Positions 1-12,267 of a stretch of 64,000 nucleotides of DNA are shown here, piece by piece (the first letter of the stretch is position 1; every line of letters starts with the position of its first letter). The notes below the pieces were generated by a model. It was not told the DNA's origin and ran no database searches. It saw only the letters and a list, made by a program, of their open reading frames with translations. Made by a program: the position numbers and the translations under genes. The DNA is from Incurvaria masculella (taxonomy: Eukaryota > Arthropoda > Insecta > Lepidoptera > Incurvariidae): NCBI GenBank assembly GCA_946894095.1, contig OX335649.1:12046001-12110000 (forward strand), read 5' to 3'.

Positions 1-1130
1 TTGTCATGTATAAATGTGTAATCCATGTGAATAAAATTATCACACGTAATTATGATTCCGGCCACAACAATGATTCACAATATCATCTTTTGTTACATAA
101 TTTTATTGGAAGAAGCTATTCGGTTAACAACGTTAAAACTCAAGTAGGCGGATAATAAGCTGCTTAATAGCATGCGATAATGTTTAGCAACGCAACATTT
201 TCGACAGGTTAACAATGCTAGAAGGCGGAGTGAGTCCATCCACAGACGGTTCTTCTGTCCGCGACTCTTATTTTGGAGTTATTGCGAAAGTGTGGTTGTG
301 CAAGTCGCCGAAGACGTTTCGACGAGAGCCCATCGCACACATGTGGCGTGGCACCCATGCGGAGCCCAGGGTGACTATTCTGGGAATTCCGTGCTCAGGA
401 ATCTAGAATCTTTCCGCCGAGAATACCGCTTTGACAACGGCTGTCTAAGCGGTTTCCTCGACGGAACTACGCCTGATTCCAAGAATAGACTCGAGAAACA
501 TCCCTATGGCAACATTTATTCCCGTAAATTATGGACCCGTGGTCAAATCGTTGCATTCATGCTTATATAAACATCATCCCCAAATTCATTCGTAGTGGAC
601 ACCCAAATTACTGTTTTGTGTTCATTTGTATGGCCGCTAACAGCGAAAAAGTTTCCCTTATGGTCTGGCTCTGGTGTCGGTCGGTCGCACGCATTTTTTC
701 CCGAATTGTTCTCTGAGTTATTATTTGAGAATTTTGAAAAAAATGGTTAATATAATACACTCATGTAGTTGTGCATCAACAAATTACTTTTGCTCGTAAC
801 GTCATAGTTTTGTAGAAAAAATGCACCCGAATGCGTTCACTGTTCTGTGATATTTATCAAATGTATAAAACTATTTTAAATAAAAAAAATAGCAGGTTAT
901 TATAATAGGTATGAAGGGTAAAATCCAAAAGATTTGCTGAAAAATTTAATCTAAGCATGTCTAATAAATCGCACGCATGCGCATTGCAAGTGCGTTGATT
1001 GGTTTTAATGTAACTAAATACCTATACTTCGCTAATGCGACACCTGCTGTCAAGATATAAGCAGAATACACCCCGTGAGAGCTACATACATAGTTGCCTT
1101 GCTGAGACCTACCTCATTTAGCACGGCTGC
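1..1130. other. Non-coding stretch, no gene recognised
   Basis: AT-rich DNA with no convincing coding exon. The part around 215-570 is less AT-rich and has two short overlapping open frames, but they match no family I know and have no promoter or splice context. The text around 385-475 resembles parts of the fold-back element at 60538-60751 (a CAGGAATC word, then a CGGTTT-C-TCGACG-like stretch), so it may be an old relative of it. Confidence 0.4.
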
Positions 1131-1182
1131 ATGCAACTGGGTGGAAACACGGACAATTTTCATTGCCGCTACGACCAGAATC
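1131..1182 (-). repeat. Short fragment of the tRNA-derived SINE
   Basis: About 50 bases match the inner part of the window's main SINE in reverse orientation (the ACTGG-TGGAAA-CACGGACAATTTTCATTGCCGCT region). Both ends are lost. The reference copy is the complete one at 63113-63508. Confidence 0.5.
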
Positions 1183-2095
1183 AAATCATTACAGACGTAT
1201 TCAGAGAAAACCTGTCAAAACTTAGTACGAGATTAGCACCCGACTAACCATACAATGACCGGTTTATTCCGGCGTATTATAGTTAGTCCGCCCACTCTGA
1301 ATACGGCTGTTATAGGTTTTACGTGGAATCCAGGCCACGAATGACTAATCCCCTCTCGCCTCTTACGACAAGCACAGGGAGAAATACTGTTAGACTACTT
1401 GTATATTTTTGAATGCCGGAAACTACACAAGACGTAAGTCGTGAATTCCGTGTCTATTCTAATCTAGTTCACGATCTGTTCAAGCATGAATCAAATACTA
1501 TTGCAAAACGTCATGCCATTTCTGTTCCATAAGAAATCATCTCTATCTCATCAAATGGTTTCTAAACAACCGAAGAACTTGGCACACATGTATTAAAATG
1601 CAATTTTCGTGTCCATCGCTTTGCCAATATAATTAATGCCATATCGCCCCGAACGCCTCCGCTGTCGCCGCCGCCGCCGCCAGAGGTCACCATGGCAGCC
1701 GCGACGTGTCGAGTGTCGTCGTGTTCTCAGTTCATCACTCTGTTGCGCCACAAACCTGTACAGGGTGCTTCTATGATGGGCACATTGCTGGAAAGGGTGC
1801 CTCTGGGTACACATTTTAATAATTATTTAAAAAAATAAGTTATTTTATTTTTCGCGAATTGCGAACATAGTTGTCTGTCGATCACAAGATTTAATTATCT
1901 AATTGCTCTCCTGTTAACGGTTGTTTAAAAAAAACAATACAAACACTTATGTAGTCATGCACTAACGAATTATTTTAAAATAGATTTCTCTAGCACTAAT
2001 TTTGTATGAAATTGCAAAATACTCATGAGCGAATTTCTTCTATCTTCCACGGGACCCTCGGCACGTGATCACGTTCACACTTGACCGGATTTTTG
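1183..2095. other. Non-coding stretch with a GC-rich patch
   Basis: No gene recognised. A GC-rich patch with a GCC-triplet run lies at about 1640-1800. The minus-strand open frame across it is Arg/His-rich and looks like a by-product of the triplet run, not a protein. Confidence 0.4.
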
Positions 2096-2450
2096 TGACG
2101 GGACATAGGTGGCTCATACTACACCCACCATCATGATATTACACCGAAGGAATAAGACACCATGCCAGGACCAGCTGGCCTCCCCTCTGCCAAGTTCACA
2201 GGCATTATGACCACGGCTACATTGAAGTGGATTGAAAACAAGTACAATTTTTCAGTGTCGTTTCATCCATATCCATACCATCATTAAATTCAATGCGATG
2301 ATGCCAACCCGGGCGGGCTTAGCCCTACCACTTAGTAGGGTTAAGGGGACTTACAGTTTTACTTGGATTCCGAACCATGGAGTAGCTCCCATTCGTGACG
2401 AAATGCATTTATGTAACTCAGAAAAAGAAAGAAAGTGTTACATGAACGAG
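2096..2450 (-). repeat. SINE copy, nearly full length
   Basis: Reverse-oriented copy of the window's tRNA-derived SINE. It shows, in order, the GTGGCTCATAC tail region, the CCATGCCAGGACC block, the CCCGGGCGGGCTTA block, the CTACCACTTAGTAGGG block and the tRNA-proximal GAAAGAAAGTG block. The central part carries an extra insertion (about 2185-2210) and the tRNA-like head is mostly missing. Confidence 0.7.
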
Positions 2451-3332
2451 AAGCGAAGCCCTTGAGGTAGAAGCTTCTGGTGATTTTTATTTGTAAAATT
2501 GGAATATATATGTAAGATTTTTTTTCTTGTCTATGCATCCATAAATACTCCCAGCATTCATTATACGGCCGTATGCAGTAGACGACAGACCAAAGTTACA
2601 TTTCCGTTTGAGTTCTTTTCGCGATAAATGTCTAAGGCATGCAACGTACGATATTGATTGAAAACAATTATTTAACCACATTATCAAACGCTATAAAATA
2701 TTGCTAGAAAGTTATATTTTCTATACCAAGTTCTTTTTACGTTCGACCGTAAGTACATAGATTAGTTGAGTAACATAGAGTAACCTGTTCAGTAGAGGAA
2801 TTAAAGGAAATAGCAAAGTTTGTATGGACAAGAAAATTATTACTAAATGTGTACCAATATTTAACTAGAATGATTTTTTGTTTTGGCTAAGGCGAATCCG
2901 GATAATGGATTTTATTCACTGTAAACTGCTATAACATCAGCAGATGCTTTTAAAAAAACCTGAACCAGAGGTTCGTGGTTCGCACCTCATCGGAGCGTAA
3001 TTAATGTTTCTTATTTTTACAGTGTAATCGGTTGCAGTTTTTCCGTAGATTATGTACAGACTGTATTTTTCAAGTGTGCCTTCATAGCTGAATCCGAAAC
3101 TATGAGAAATATCGAAAAACACTGAGTCATAGGCCCATGTAAAAAAAAAAAAACTGCATTTTTAGATTTTTGACATAATATTTTTTCTAGCCGGGATTCA
3201 TAGACATTGATTTCGAAATTTTTAACAAATACAGCATTTTATTGTTTCATCATTAGTTAATTTAACTAAGTAAAAAAAATTAAATATGCCCTTTTCGTTT
3301 GCCGTTTGACATTACTTCCTAGAATGTGTTCT
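2451..3332. other. Non-coding stretch
   Basis: AT-rich sequence without recognisable genes or repeats. Short open frames here lack codon bias and splice or promoter context. Confidence 0.4.
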
Positions 3333-3495
3333 TTATTTTTTTTTATGCGACATGACATGGATGGCTAATACCACACAACTACGGTTATGATATTAGCCCA
3401 ATACACCACATTAACGAAGGAATTTGGTGCCATGCCAGGACCTTCTCTTTATGAGCACAGCTACATTGAACTGGATGGAAAACGCGGACAATTTA
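3333..3495 (-). repeat. SINE copy, 3' half
   Basis: Starts with a poly-T run (the SINE poly-A tail read from the other strand), then ATGGATGGCTAATACCACAC and the CCATGCCAGGACC block. It stops in the GGACAATTT block. This is a 5'-truncated retroposed copy on the minus strand. Confidence 0.7.
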
Positions 3496-4769
3496 CGAGC
3501 GAGTATCGCTTATGCAACAAGACAGGTCACATATTTTTTCTCAAATTTATATCATTGTTGGCAAAGAAGTTTTTAGAAAATCTACTAATTAAGTTTTAGT
3601 TTTTTATCAAAATCCTTTGAGTGTTTTTAGATATTTGTTATAGTTTCGGATTTAGCCATGAAGGCAACATTAAAAAAATCAACCTGTATCTGTAAACAGA
3701 AAATATCTTTTTAGTGCACACACCAATATAGAAAATTATGCTGAAGGATATAATATTAGAGGATATTGAGAGATGAAGCGAATAGCATTTCCCGTACATT
3801 TTATTGAAGTCACTTGTAATGTATGTGAACTGCGAGAATTAGTATAAAATCAAATGGTTATATGCTTTTTTTCTGGCTGTGTGGGCCACAGCCTTCAAGC
3901 GAACCGCTCTACAAATTCGAATGCATGCAATAAGCAATATTCGGTTAGTTAATTAAAAAGAAATAAAAGTTGGGATTCGAGAAAAAGTTAACACGGCTAG
4001 GCTTGACCTTAAGACTCTCTGCTCCAAAGCCTGTTACGTGTCTGACGTGGCGCACCAAACTAGCGTCACTCTCGCAACATTACATTATTGTACGGCTCAA
4101 GAAAACATTTACACGAGTTTTAGAAAACAAAGGCAAGATTTTATCACTATTATACAATAAATGGCGCTGCACATCGAATTATAATTATAACGAGATATAT
4201 TTATGTATTTAAGAAAAAAAATATGACTGTCGGAAAAATGGAAAAATCTAACGAATTGAAAAAAATAAGAATAGTAAAGAATAATAATTATTTATGTAAT
4301 CTCATTTTTTTGAAATATCAAATAGCAGATGAAATAAATTATTAAATGTCCCACTCAAACGAAGGTAGGCTGCGGTAGACAAGCGGGCGGCACTGGTGCG
4401 TGGCGGACCGGTAGCGGGTGAACGTCCATGATGGCAGGAAGGAAAATGCAAGGCTGATCGTTCCAAAAAAAGAGGCAGGTTTTGATAATAGGATCGTGTA
4501 GTAATCTAAATAATGTTTCATAGAAGGGTGCCAGCTCATTAAGATTCAGTAGTCAGGTAGGTCCACACGTGCCATTCAGATAAACACGTTCTACGCCACT
4601 GTTTCATGTAAGAGTAGCTAAAACAAAAGCTGGTGTCTGTGCATCAATCCGTAGAATGTGCCATAGCTACAACAAATCTTTGATATCTGTTGATACATTT
4701 TGAAAATATCAATATATTTTAAAAAAATATAACCGTAACCTGCTGAATAGTTCTGAGAAATAGTATATA
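3496..4769. other. Non-coding stretch
   Basis: AT-rich sequence. Nothing recognisable apart from short chance open frames. Confidence 0.4.
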
Positions 4770-5102
4770 TTAAAACCCGCCAAGTGAGAGTCGGACTCGC
4801 ACGAAGGGTTCCGTACCATTGTACAATATTTAACACCAATAAATCGCGTTTTTGTATTAGGGCATCCTTTCATTTTTTATATTTTAAATGTTACCTATTT
4901 TTTGTTATAGACGCAAAATAAATACACACTTTGTGAACATTTCAGTTGGCTACCTATTACGGATCCTGAGATACAGCCCTTTGACAGACGGACGGACGGA
5001 CAAACGAATGGACGGACAGACGAATGGACAGATGGACGGACGGACAGCGGAGGCTTATTAATAGGGTTCCGTTGGCACTCTTTGGGTACGGAATCCTAAA
5101 AA
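4770..5102 (+). repeat. Interspersed repeat of the GGGTTCCGTACC type
   Basis: Begins with AAAACCCGCCAAGTGAGAGT, followed by GGGTTCCGTACC. The middle is AT-rich, and a run of GACGGACGGACGGAC-like tetramers is followed by GGGTTCCGTTGGCAC and ACGGAATCCTAAAAA. The same layout recurs at 6637-6910 (minus), 22440-22642 and 15284-15377. I recognise this as a high-copy repeat common in moth and butterfly genomes but cannot assign it to a named family. Confidence 0.65.
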
Positions 5103-6636
5103 GTATTCCTTTTCGAATAAACAGATCTTAAATTATTTAAAACCCGTTTTAATTGCACCTTTAAGATGATTAATTTAATAATATGATTCTAGAATAAGAC
5201 ATTGAAATAATTATTTCCAGTAGTTCAAATACAAAAAATAATAAAATGGTACAAATCTTAGAGAAGCGAAGTTTTTTTTTTCTAACACTAATTCCACTGA
5301 GTCACATACACGACTTACGTGGCAATATTCTTAATTTGAGATATGCTAATGTGAGCTAGCAAAATGCTCTTTAATTTAATTTTAATTAACGGAGCCTGCT
5401 TCGACCCGTGCACATTCATTACCTAAATAGTCGTCGCCGATTCAACCTTCACGTTCCAAGCTAATGTGTCTATCTCAGCTCGCAATAGTGCCATCTTCTA
5501 CGCCGAAATAATCCTAACCGTAATTGGGCACAAAATTATTCAGTGTAAAACAAAAAGCCTTGACCTTTCTCTCATGCTTATTAAGTTGACTCGCAGATGC
5601 AACGCTTATTCGTTTACTTAAAAACAAAAGCAAATAAATAGAGGACCTGGTTAGACGGCTTAAGGTGGTGTTTAGCATGGCGAAGACATCGGCGTGTCAA
5701 AATGATACGTGAGCGCATCCGAATATACTGTCAGTCGGCGAGGCTATGATTGAGTTTCCCATAACCTCACAAGAATGCGATACTAATTGATCGCGATGCG
5801 GTAAGAATGGAAGCCGGTGTCCTTCAGTAATGTGCCAACGACTTTGCGCATACGCTGTGATTGGAATATTTAAGGGGCCTTAAGAGCCGGAACTATTTAA
5901 ACCAACATTTTCGTACGATATAAAATCGATAGAAAGAGCGTAATTTCGGTTATCTTCCAGCTATTTAGAAATGAAATTATCGTTAATTCTAAAAACAAAG
6001 CATACAATAGAATGTATGGTTATGTATGTTTTTAAATTTAAAATGGATAACTTATGATATTATAGATCTACCTTATTTCTTCTTTAGGCAAACATAATAA
6101 ACATTAGATATTCTACAGATATTATACATCTATCAGATATCAGACGTACATATCAGATCTACATGGCAGAACCAGACAACATTTTGGCTGCTTACAAAAA
6201 ACTATGAATGCACTAAGAAATTGCTTGAGGTGATGAGGTAGCCCGATAGAGTGATTCCCTTCCCATCTAAAATGCTTACAAGTAATCCGTAAAGCACACA
6301 CTCTCTCTCAAACTCCGTCACATACCCCCTTCCTCTTTCACACATACACACCCCCTCATTTTTTTATTCACCGTTAATACACCAATACTGATAACATAAA
6401 CTATGTACTTATTAATAGAGAGAGAGTTCATTCTAAAATGTTATTTTTAAAAAAGTTTTTGCTTTAAATATGTAACTGTTACCAGAAATGCCCTACCCGC
6501 TTAAATAAATTAACAGGAATACCCATTGCCCCCTATAGTACAGTCTACGGGCTAATTTAGGAATCAGGGTGTATACATAGTTTTGGGCCAACCTATATCT
6601 CAAATTGTAAACAAAATATCACTTTTATTTCATGGC
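5103..6636. other. Non-coding stretch
   Basis: No gene recognised. 6295-6360 is a CT/CA-rich low-complexity patch (ACACTCTCTCTC, then CACACATACACACCCC). Confidence 0.4.
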
Positions 6637-6910
6637 TTTTTAGGGTTCCGTACCCAAAGGGTGCCAATGGAACCCTATTACTAAGCCTCCGCTGTCCGTC
6701 CGTTCGTCCATCTGTCCGTTCGTCAGTCCGTCCGTCCATGTGTCACAGGGCTGTATCTCATGAACCGTAATAGGTAGGCAGCTGAAATTTTCACAGAGTG
6801 TGTATTTATTTTGCCGCTATAACAATTTAAAAATAATAAGAATAAAAGGCGGCCCTCATACAAAACACGTGATTTTTTGTGTTTAATCTTGTACGATGGT
6901 ACGGTTTTTT
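6637..6910 (-). repeat. Interspersed repeat of the GGGTTCCGTACC type
   Basis: Reverse-oriented copy of the repeat at 4770-5102: TTTTTAGGGTTCCGTACCC, then GTCCGTCCGTTCGTCC tetramers, the GGCTGTATCTCATGAACCG block and the ACAGAGTGTGTATTTATTTTG block. Some of the 5' part is lost. Confidence 0.6.
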
Positions 6911-7088
6911 TTGTAGTCAATTAACACATTTTTAGTTTAGTTTCTTATAAATTTTTATTCTAAAATTATCCCTAACCAGAGATGGTGTATTCCACTCTGA
7001 GGTAATTTCGCATTTTTTTTATTAATCGTGTTTTCAAGACTAAGTTGGATATGAAGCATTCTCATCCATTTTTTCCAATGTATACTGT

Positions 7089-7547
7089 ATATACACGGTG
7101 TTAACCCAAGTAGGCGACATTCCCGAAAGGGGGTTGTTTTGGGTCACATATTGATGCCGAAAAAGTAGGTTTTTATTTTTATTTCACCTTTTATTTTATA
7201 ATTTCCGATTTCTAATACTAGTATGAAAACATAGTATTTCGTAATAGGAACCGCACTGCATTCACAAAAAGTTCTAAAGTGGGACATTTTTTTAAAATAA
7301 ATGTGAAAATTAACATTCGGATCGACGCAATAAAATTGGCGGTGACGCGCAGTCAGCTGCGAGACAGCAAACGCGTGACCTTGGCAGTGGCTTGAAATTG
7401 TTGCTGATGTAAAAGTTTAGATTAAATCTGCATTTTTTTTTATTTTAGATTTAATTTTTAAATACCACAAAATGATCAGTATTTGAAATAGTTAAATAAT
7501 CGGTATTAAAATAGAAATTTCGCGAAAAAAATTAACACCGTGTATAT
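7089..7547. mobile_element. 459-bp element with 16-bp terminal inverted repeats
   Basis: The left end ATATACACGGTGTTAA (7089-7104) and right end TTAACACCGTGTATAT (7532-7547) are perfect inverted repeats. The ends lie in TATA-type sequence, which fits a TA target site. There is no transposase open frame, so this is a non-autonomous DNA element (MITE-like). The inside is AT-rich apart from a GC-rich patch near 7320-7400. Confidence 0.6.
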
Positions 7548-8249
7548 GTAGAAACCTGGCTAGAGTTTGTTTTGCCGGATTTCGGCTCATAAAACCCTTC
7601 TTTGTAATTTATTTTGTTAAGAATTAAAAAATAAATCTGAAAAAGAGCAAGGTTCATGCCAAGAAGAGCTAGACAACATGTACTTTTGGATGTTTAACTT
7701 TTATTGTATTTATTCATAAACTTCTGTTAATATTAAAAACTTAACAATTATGCTTAATCGGTTCAATAATATTAAAAAGTGACAAGCAAACGTAATCGCG
7801 ATATATTTTTTAATTTAAATATTGAATTTTGTCGGTATTTAACAAAATTTTTCCTCCAGGCATGGTAATGTAAATACGACCATTTTTTACATTTGATTTC
7901 AAGAATTGCACAGCATTTTAACCTTAAACGTAATAAAAATTCTAAAATATAAAGCAATTTTAAACATTTAGGTAGTCATTAATTTTCCACGAATCACTTG
8001 TTGCATAGAAATAGAATTAAAATATTTTAATATTTCAAGAACAAGACACGACCTATATTAAACCTGCATCAGTTGATGAAATGTTTTGGAACATAATATA
8101 TTTATTTATACTGTTACCTCAGATATAAGAAATAATAGGTCTTAAGGTCGTAAACTTAAGACTTTCCTTCTCTTAAATGTTACCCCGCTTGACCGGAGGT
8201 CTAGAAAGAGATGTGAGAGGATGATATATTGCGATCAAAGCATATTCGA
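7548..8249. other. Non-coding stretch
   Basis: Very AT-rich, no gene recognised. Confidence 0.4.
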
Positions 8250-8592
8250 GCTGCTCGTAGCCTAGTGGCCTTGCATACCAGGGGCCTGGGTTCAAAGTCC
8301 CGCCCCGTTCATACACCACTTTATTTTTATCTCTGAGTGGGATAAAATTCATGACGAAATCGTCATCAATGTGTGCTGCTCCATGGTTCGGAAACTAATT
8401 TATCGATCCCCTTCCCCTATTTGGTGGTAAGGTTAAGCCCGCCCAGTTTGGTATCATCGCATTGGATTGAAATATGGTCCAAACTGAAATCAAAAGTTGT
8501 CCGTGTTTTCCATCCAGTTCAGTGTAGCCGTGATAATAATGGGAAGGTCCTGACATGGCACATTATTCCTTTGGGAATTCCGTGCCATGTCT
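8250..8592 (+). repeat. SINE copy, tRNA-like head present
   Basis: Begins with GCTGCTCGTAGCCTAGTGG (A-box-like) and then CCTGGGTTCAAAGTCCC (B-box-like), followed by the SINE body with its CATCGCATTGGAT and CCGTGTTTTCCATCCAGTTC blocks. It ends within the GGCACATTATTCCTTTGGG block, so the tail is missing. Confidence 0.7.
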
Positions 8593-9364
8593 AAAGGAAT
8601 TCCAATCCGGTCTAGGCAATTCTAGCGTCTAACAAGCCACCAGATATTGATTATAGCCACCAAGAGCTAAGCCACCCTATGGAATAGTTGAATCCACTCA
8701 ATAACTAGACCAGAGTAACGAATTTGAGTTGAACGGAAAACCACCATCGTGCCAATGGGGAAGAAAACTGCTTGATTATCACGACAGGTGGCGTCTAAGC
8801 GAGCTCACCTAAAAAAACTCTCAAAGCTGTCAGATACCATACAAAATAAAGCAGAATTGATTTTAAAATTGTATTTACTCAACAAACGAAATTAAAATTA
8901 ATAAATTTTCTCGTTGTTCGTCTGAAAATAATACTGAAGCCGTAGGAAAGAAAATATTGCAAAATATACCTATAATATTTCATTTGAAATTTTCTGCAGA
9001 TTTATTCCATTAATTTGTCGTACGAATGGCAGTGTCCCAAAAGAATCATACAAAACATCTGAAAAAATGGATATTGGGCACTGATTACAGATGCAGAAAT
9101 TAGTCCTACTATCGAACACGAAAATCGTTCGGAGTATTTTAACTTTGTAACTGGGTGCGGCCTTATAACATTTGTCCCAGGTGCCTCACACAGCCACATG
9201 CGGGAAGGTAGTCCCCAGTACCTATTGGCATTGCTGGACTCAATTCAGCGACACCGTTGGCCTAGAGTCCCTGAGCTACAGACTATTTATGGTGTTGCTC
9301 AGTCGGTTCTACACTACTATGGACGTTGTTCTGTGGAACTTACATCCCTTATTCTCATTTATTA
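8593..9364. other. Non-coding stretch
   Basis: No gene recognised. Two opposing open frames near 9002-9396 overlap each other and show no known domain. Confidence 0.35.
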
Positions 9365-9515
9365 CTAGCTGCGGTACCCGGCTTCGCTCGGGTTAATGTC
9401 GGGCTGAATGATTTCATAAATCAGGTGAGTGGTTGGCAAGTTATAACAAATTAACACTCACCACTACACTACACGCCTATAAGTTTTGAGTAGAATCGGG
9501 TTATTGGATCTCAAG
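9365..9515 (-). mobile_element. Helitron 3' end
   Basis: On the minus strand the sequence reads CCCGAGCGAAGCCGGGTACC, then GCAG and CTAG followed by T. The CCCG...CGGG hairpin just before a terminal CTAG in front of T is the classic Helitron 3' terminus. The same terminus occurs at 45026 and, degenerate, at 31143 and 57267. The inner extent is uncertain. Confidence 0.55.
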
Positions 9516-9523
9516 TAATAAGC

Positions 9524-9818
9524 TTTTTTTGACATGACATGGATGGCTAATACCACACAACTACCATTATGATATTAGCCCAATACACCATATTCCCGAA
9601 GAAATTAAGTGCCATGCCAGGACCTTCCCTTTTATGAGCATGGCTACATTGAACTGGATGGAAAACACGGACAATTATTCATTGCCGCTTCGACCATCTT
9701 ACATCCAATGCGATGGTACCAACCCGGGCGGGCTTAAACCCTACCACCTAGTAGGGGAAGGGGACCTACAGTTTTACATGGATTCCGAACCATGGAGCAG
9801 CTCGCATTCGTGACGATA
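9524..9818 (-). repeat. SINE copy, 3' part and body
   Basis: Poly-T, then GACATGACATGGATGGCTAA, the CCATGCCAGGACC block, CCCGGGCGGGCTTAAACCC, CTACCACCTAGTAGGGG and the CCATGGAGCAGCTCGCATTC block. It is well preserved but lacks the tRNA-like head. Confidence 0.75.
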
Positions 9819-10397
9819 TTTCGTGATTCGTGACGTTTTATTCCACTGGTTGCACCTCTAGTGATTTAGCATGATGAAAATAGTCAAAAAGTTGCGGAAA
9901 TACCAACCCATACTTCGATAAAATTAGCATTGAAATCGGAGAAGGGGTAGCAAATTCCTAAACATGAGCGATTAATGATCCATCCCTAACTTGATATCTT
10001 TTCTGCAGGTCTTTTTAACACCTACAGTTTTCGATTACTTAGTTTTCATTGTTCTCTGAAGTTTTGTAAAAAATATTTACAAATTACATACACAAACCAA
10101 CCTCATTGATCACTCTTTATATGAGATAAATTATTCCATGGTTTAGAAAAAGTAAGCGCGTAAAGTTTGTTAAAGTAAAGCACCTGGCTGTCATTTTGAG
10201 GTTGCTTCCTATAGGACAAACCTGGTTTAGTATAGGAGGTAACATTCACTTCTGTAACTACTGTTTTATCAAATAAATAAATAAAATATATATATATATT
10301 CACGATATGTCATCAGAACTCTGAAGTATCATAATTTTTTATCATTATTCGGAATGCGATATAAACACAGGTAATATACGTAAGGTTGAGGTTCAAG

Positions 10398-10882
10398 TTT
10401 TTATGTGACTGGACATGGAGTGCTTCACAGTCTGATATTAATCCTATACACCTTTAATTTGAGTTTCCGCGACATCTACGCATTGTAATCAGATTTTGAA
10501 AATAATCTGAAAAAGTTACGGTCGTGATTTGGTCGCTTTTAAAAATCTGATTACAATGATTTAAATGTAAGGACGGGAACACTCAAATTTATGAGATAAC
10601 AGTAATGTCGTATCTAAAATTACCAATGCACTTATTCCCGAAATACCGAGGTGCTCAGCTACATTTAAACTGGATGGAAATCACGGTTTTTCTTATTGTC
10701 GCTTAGGCCATCTTTTCCTCCTATGCGATGGTACCACCCCGGGCGGGCTTAAACCCTACCACTTAGTAGGAGAAGGGGACCTAACATGGGTTCCGAACCA
10801 TGAAACAGCTCGCATTAGTAATGCGATGCAGTTATCCAACTCGGAAAGAGAAAAACAGGTCTGGGATTGAACCCATGAACTC
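10398..10882 (-). repeat. SINE copy interrupted by a small inverted-repeat insert
   Basis: Reverse SINE copy with recognisable tail (GTGACTGGACATGGA), GGTACCACCCCGGGCGGGC and CTACCACTTAGTAGG blocks. It runs into the B-box region (GGGATTGAACCC). The region between the tail and the CCCGAAATA block is split by the insert at 10456-10590. Confidence 0.6.
10456..10590. mobile_element. Small fold-back element inside a SINE
   Basis: The left end AATTTGAGT and right end ACTCAAATT are inverted. Further in, CATTGTAATCAGATTTTGAA and AAAAATCTGATTACAATG are also inverted. No open frame. It looks like a MITE that landed in the SINE copy at 10398-10882, which makes it the younger of the two. Confidence 0.5.
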
Positions 10883-11069
10883 TGAAATACACATGACTGC
10901 ACAAAAATAGGTTTGTATAGTGTAGCATATTCCGTGTGCAAATCTGCTTCCACTTACTCAATCCTGATAGCTCTTAATTCAACAAGTAGTTCAAGAAGGC
11001 ATTTGTGTCCCAACTAAAACATTGCCTGATTATTTGGCTCCATCGCAACAATTTTGAGTTATATACATA

Positions 11070-11605
11070 CTATGATCAAAAAGTTCCGGGAATTAATAAA
11101 TAAAAAAAAATGTGTTAATTTTCGGATACTTTTATTTTATCACCTTCAAAATAACAACCGTCTGAAGCGCATTTTCTTTTATTTCATCGATGCTCGAAAA
11201 TCTCTTTCCACGAAGGGGTAATTTTAGTTTTCAGAACAGGAACAGCATCGTCAACTTCTTTGAGACCATTTTTGAATGACGAATACCACTCGTATACTCT
11301 TGTTTTTGAGAGAGCAGAGTCCCCGTAGGCTTTTTGTAGCATTTTGAATGCATCAGCACAAGAGATTTCGTTGGAAACACAAAACTTCAAGCAAATTCTT
11401 TGTTCAATATATTTTTTCATTTAGAAATGCGACGAACTTCAAAAACTTGATTGATATAAACGGACGCCAAACAATTACATTTAATATTTGACATTTGGCA
11501 GGAGTATCAGGGAAAGGTGTGAAACCAACCTGAGAAAAAAAAATATTCGAATCGGTAAAGCGTTTTAAATTCAAACTACAAATTCCCGGAACTTATTGAT
11601 CATAG
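11070..11605 (-). mobile_element. Internally deleted mariner-like transposon, 536 bp
   Basis: Terminal inverted repeats of 25 bp at 11070-11094 and 11581-11605 differ by one base (CTATGATCAAAAAGTTCCGG against CTATGATCAATAAGTTCCGG when read inward). A TA precedes the left end and a TA-like site follows the right. Full-length mariners are about 1.3 kb, so the middle is deleted. Only the start of the transposase gene remains (11184-11420). Confidence 0.8.
11184..11420 (-). pseudogene. Mariner transposase, N-terminal fragment
   Basis: The 78-residue frame contains EQRICLKFCVSNE, then ADAFKMLQKAYGDSALSKTR and VYEWYSSFKNGLKEVDD. This matches the N-terminal helix-turn-helix DNA-binding region of mariner transposases of the 'FKMLQKAYG...SRVFEWHKRFK' type. 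The catalytic DD(34)D part is absent and the frame runs into unrelated residues before its stop, so it is non-functional. It lies inside the terminal repeats of the element at 11070-11605. Confidence 0.8.
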
Positions 11606-12267
11606 TGTATTTCTATGTTCTAAGAATTGATGAAAAGCTGGTATCGCTCAACGCGTAAGGATTGTACTTGTAGTTACACATCTCACATTATTCCTCCTAT
11701 AAGAACCAACCCATCCTATAGATCCTTTATTTATAGGTTCTTTAAACTGTGGGGTGCCCTGCCGAGGTATTTTATTTAAAATACAATCTGGGTTCCTTCA
11801 AACGTTTGGACATAAACGGTGAGCCGGCAAGATTTTAGAAGCTCTCGAAAATTTTCGAAAGCACGTGGGCGTCGTTAGGCGACCCTTGACAAGAAGTGGT
11901 TAAGAAATTACTGTGAAAATCATAATATTTTAAAATTAAAGTGTTATACGTCATATAGAATCAGCGTATATAATATACCAATTGTTTTACCAATATATCT
12001 AACCATCGAACACTTCATCATTAATCTAACTTGCGGAAATTGCATTAAAATTCTTTTTAAAATATCAAGTGTCACTCAAATTTTAATGATCTCTTATTCG
12101 ACCAGGTAAAGATTCTTAGCATTGTCTAGAAGAATAGAAATAATCAGAATTGCAAAATTCCTATTAACATTTATTTAATTAATACAAACACAATTAAAAT
12201 AAGATATACATAAAACTGAAAAATAGAGAAGAAAAAAAAAAAAAATATATATATATAACTGACTTAT
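11606..12267. other. Non-coding stretch
   Basis: AT-rich. 12230-12257 is an A-run followed by (TA)n. This lies in what would be the 3' untranslated part of the LINE that starts at 12268 and runs leftwards. Confidence 0.4.

Noticed and set aside
215..716. Three overlapping short plus-strand frames
   Set aside because: Different frames over the same DNA, no domain and no splice or promoter signal.
1593..1814. Arg/His-rich minus-strand frame
   Set aside because: Produced by a GCC triplet run; no family match and no gene context.
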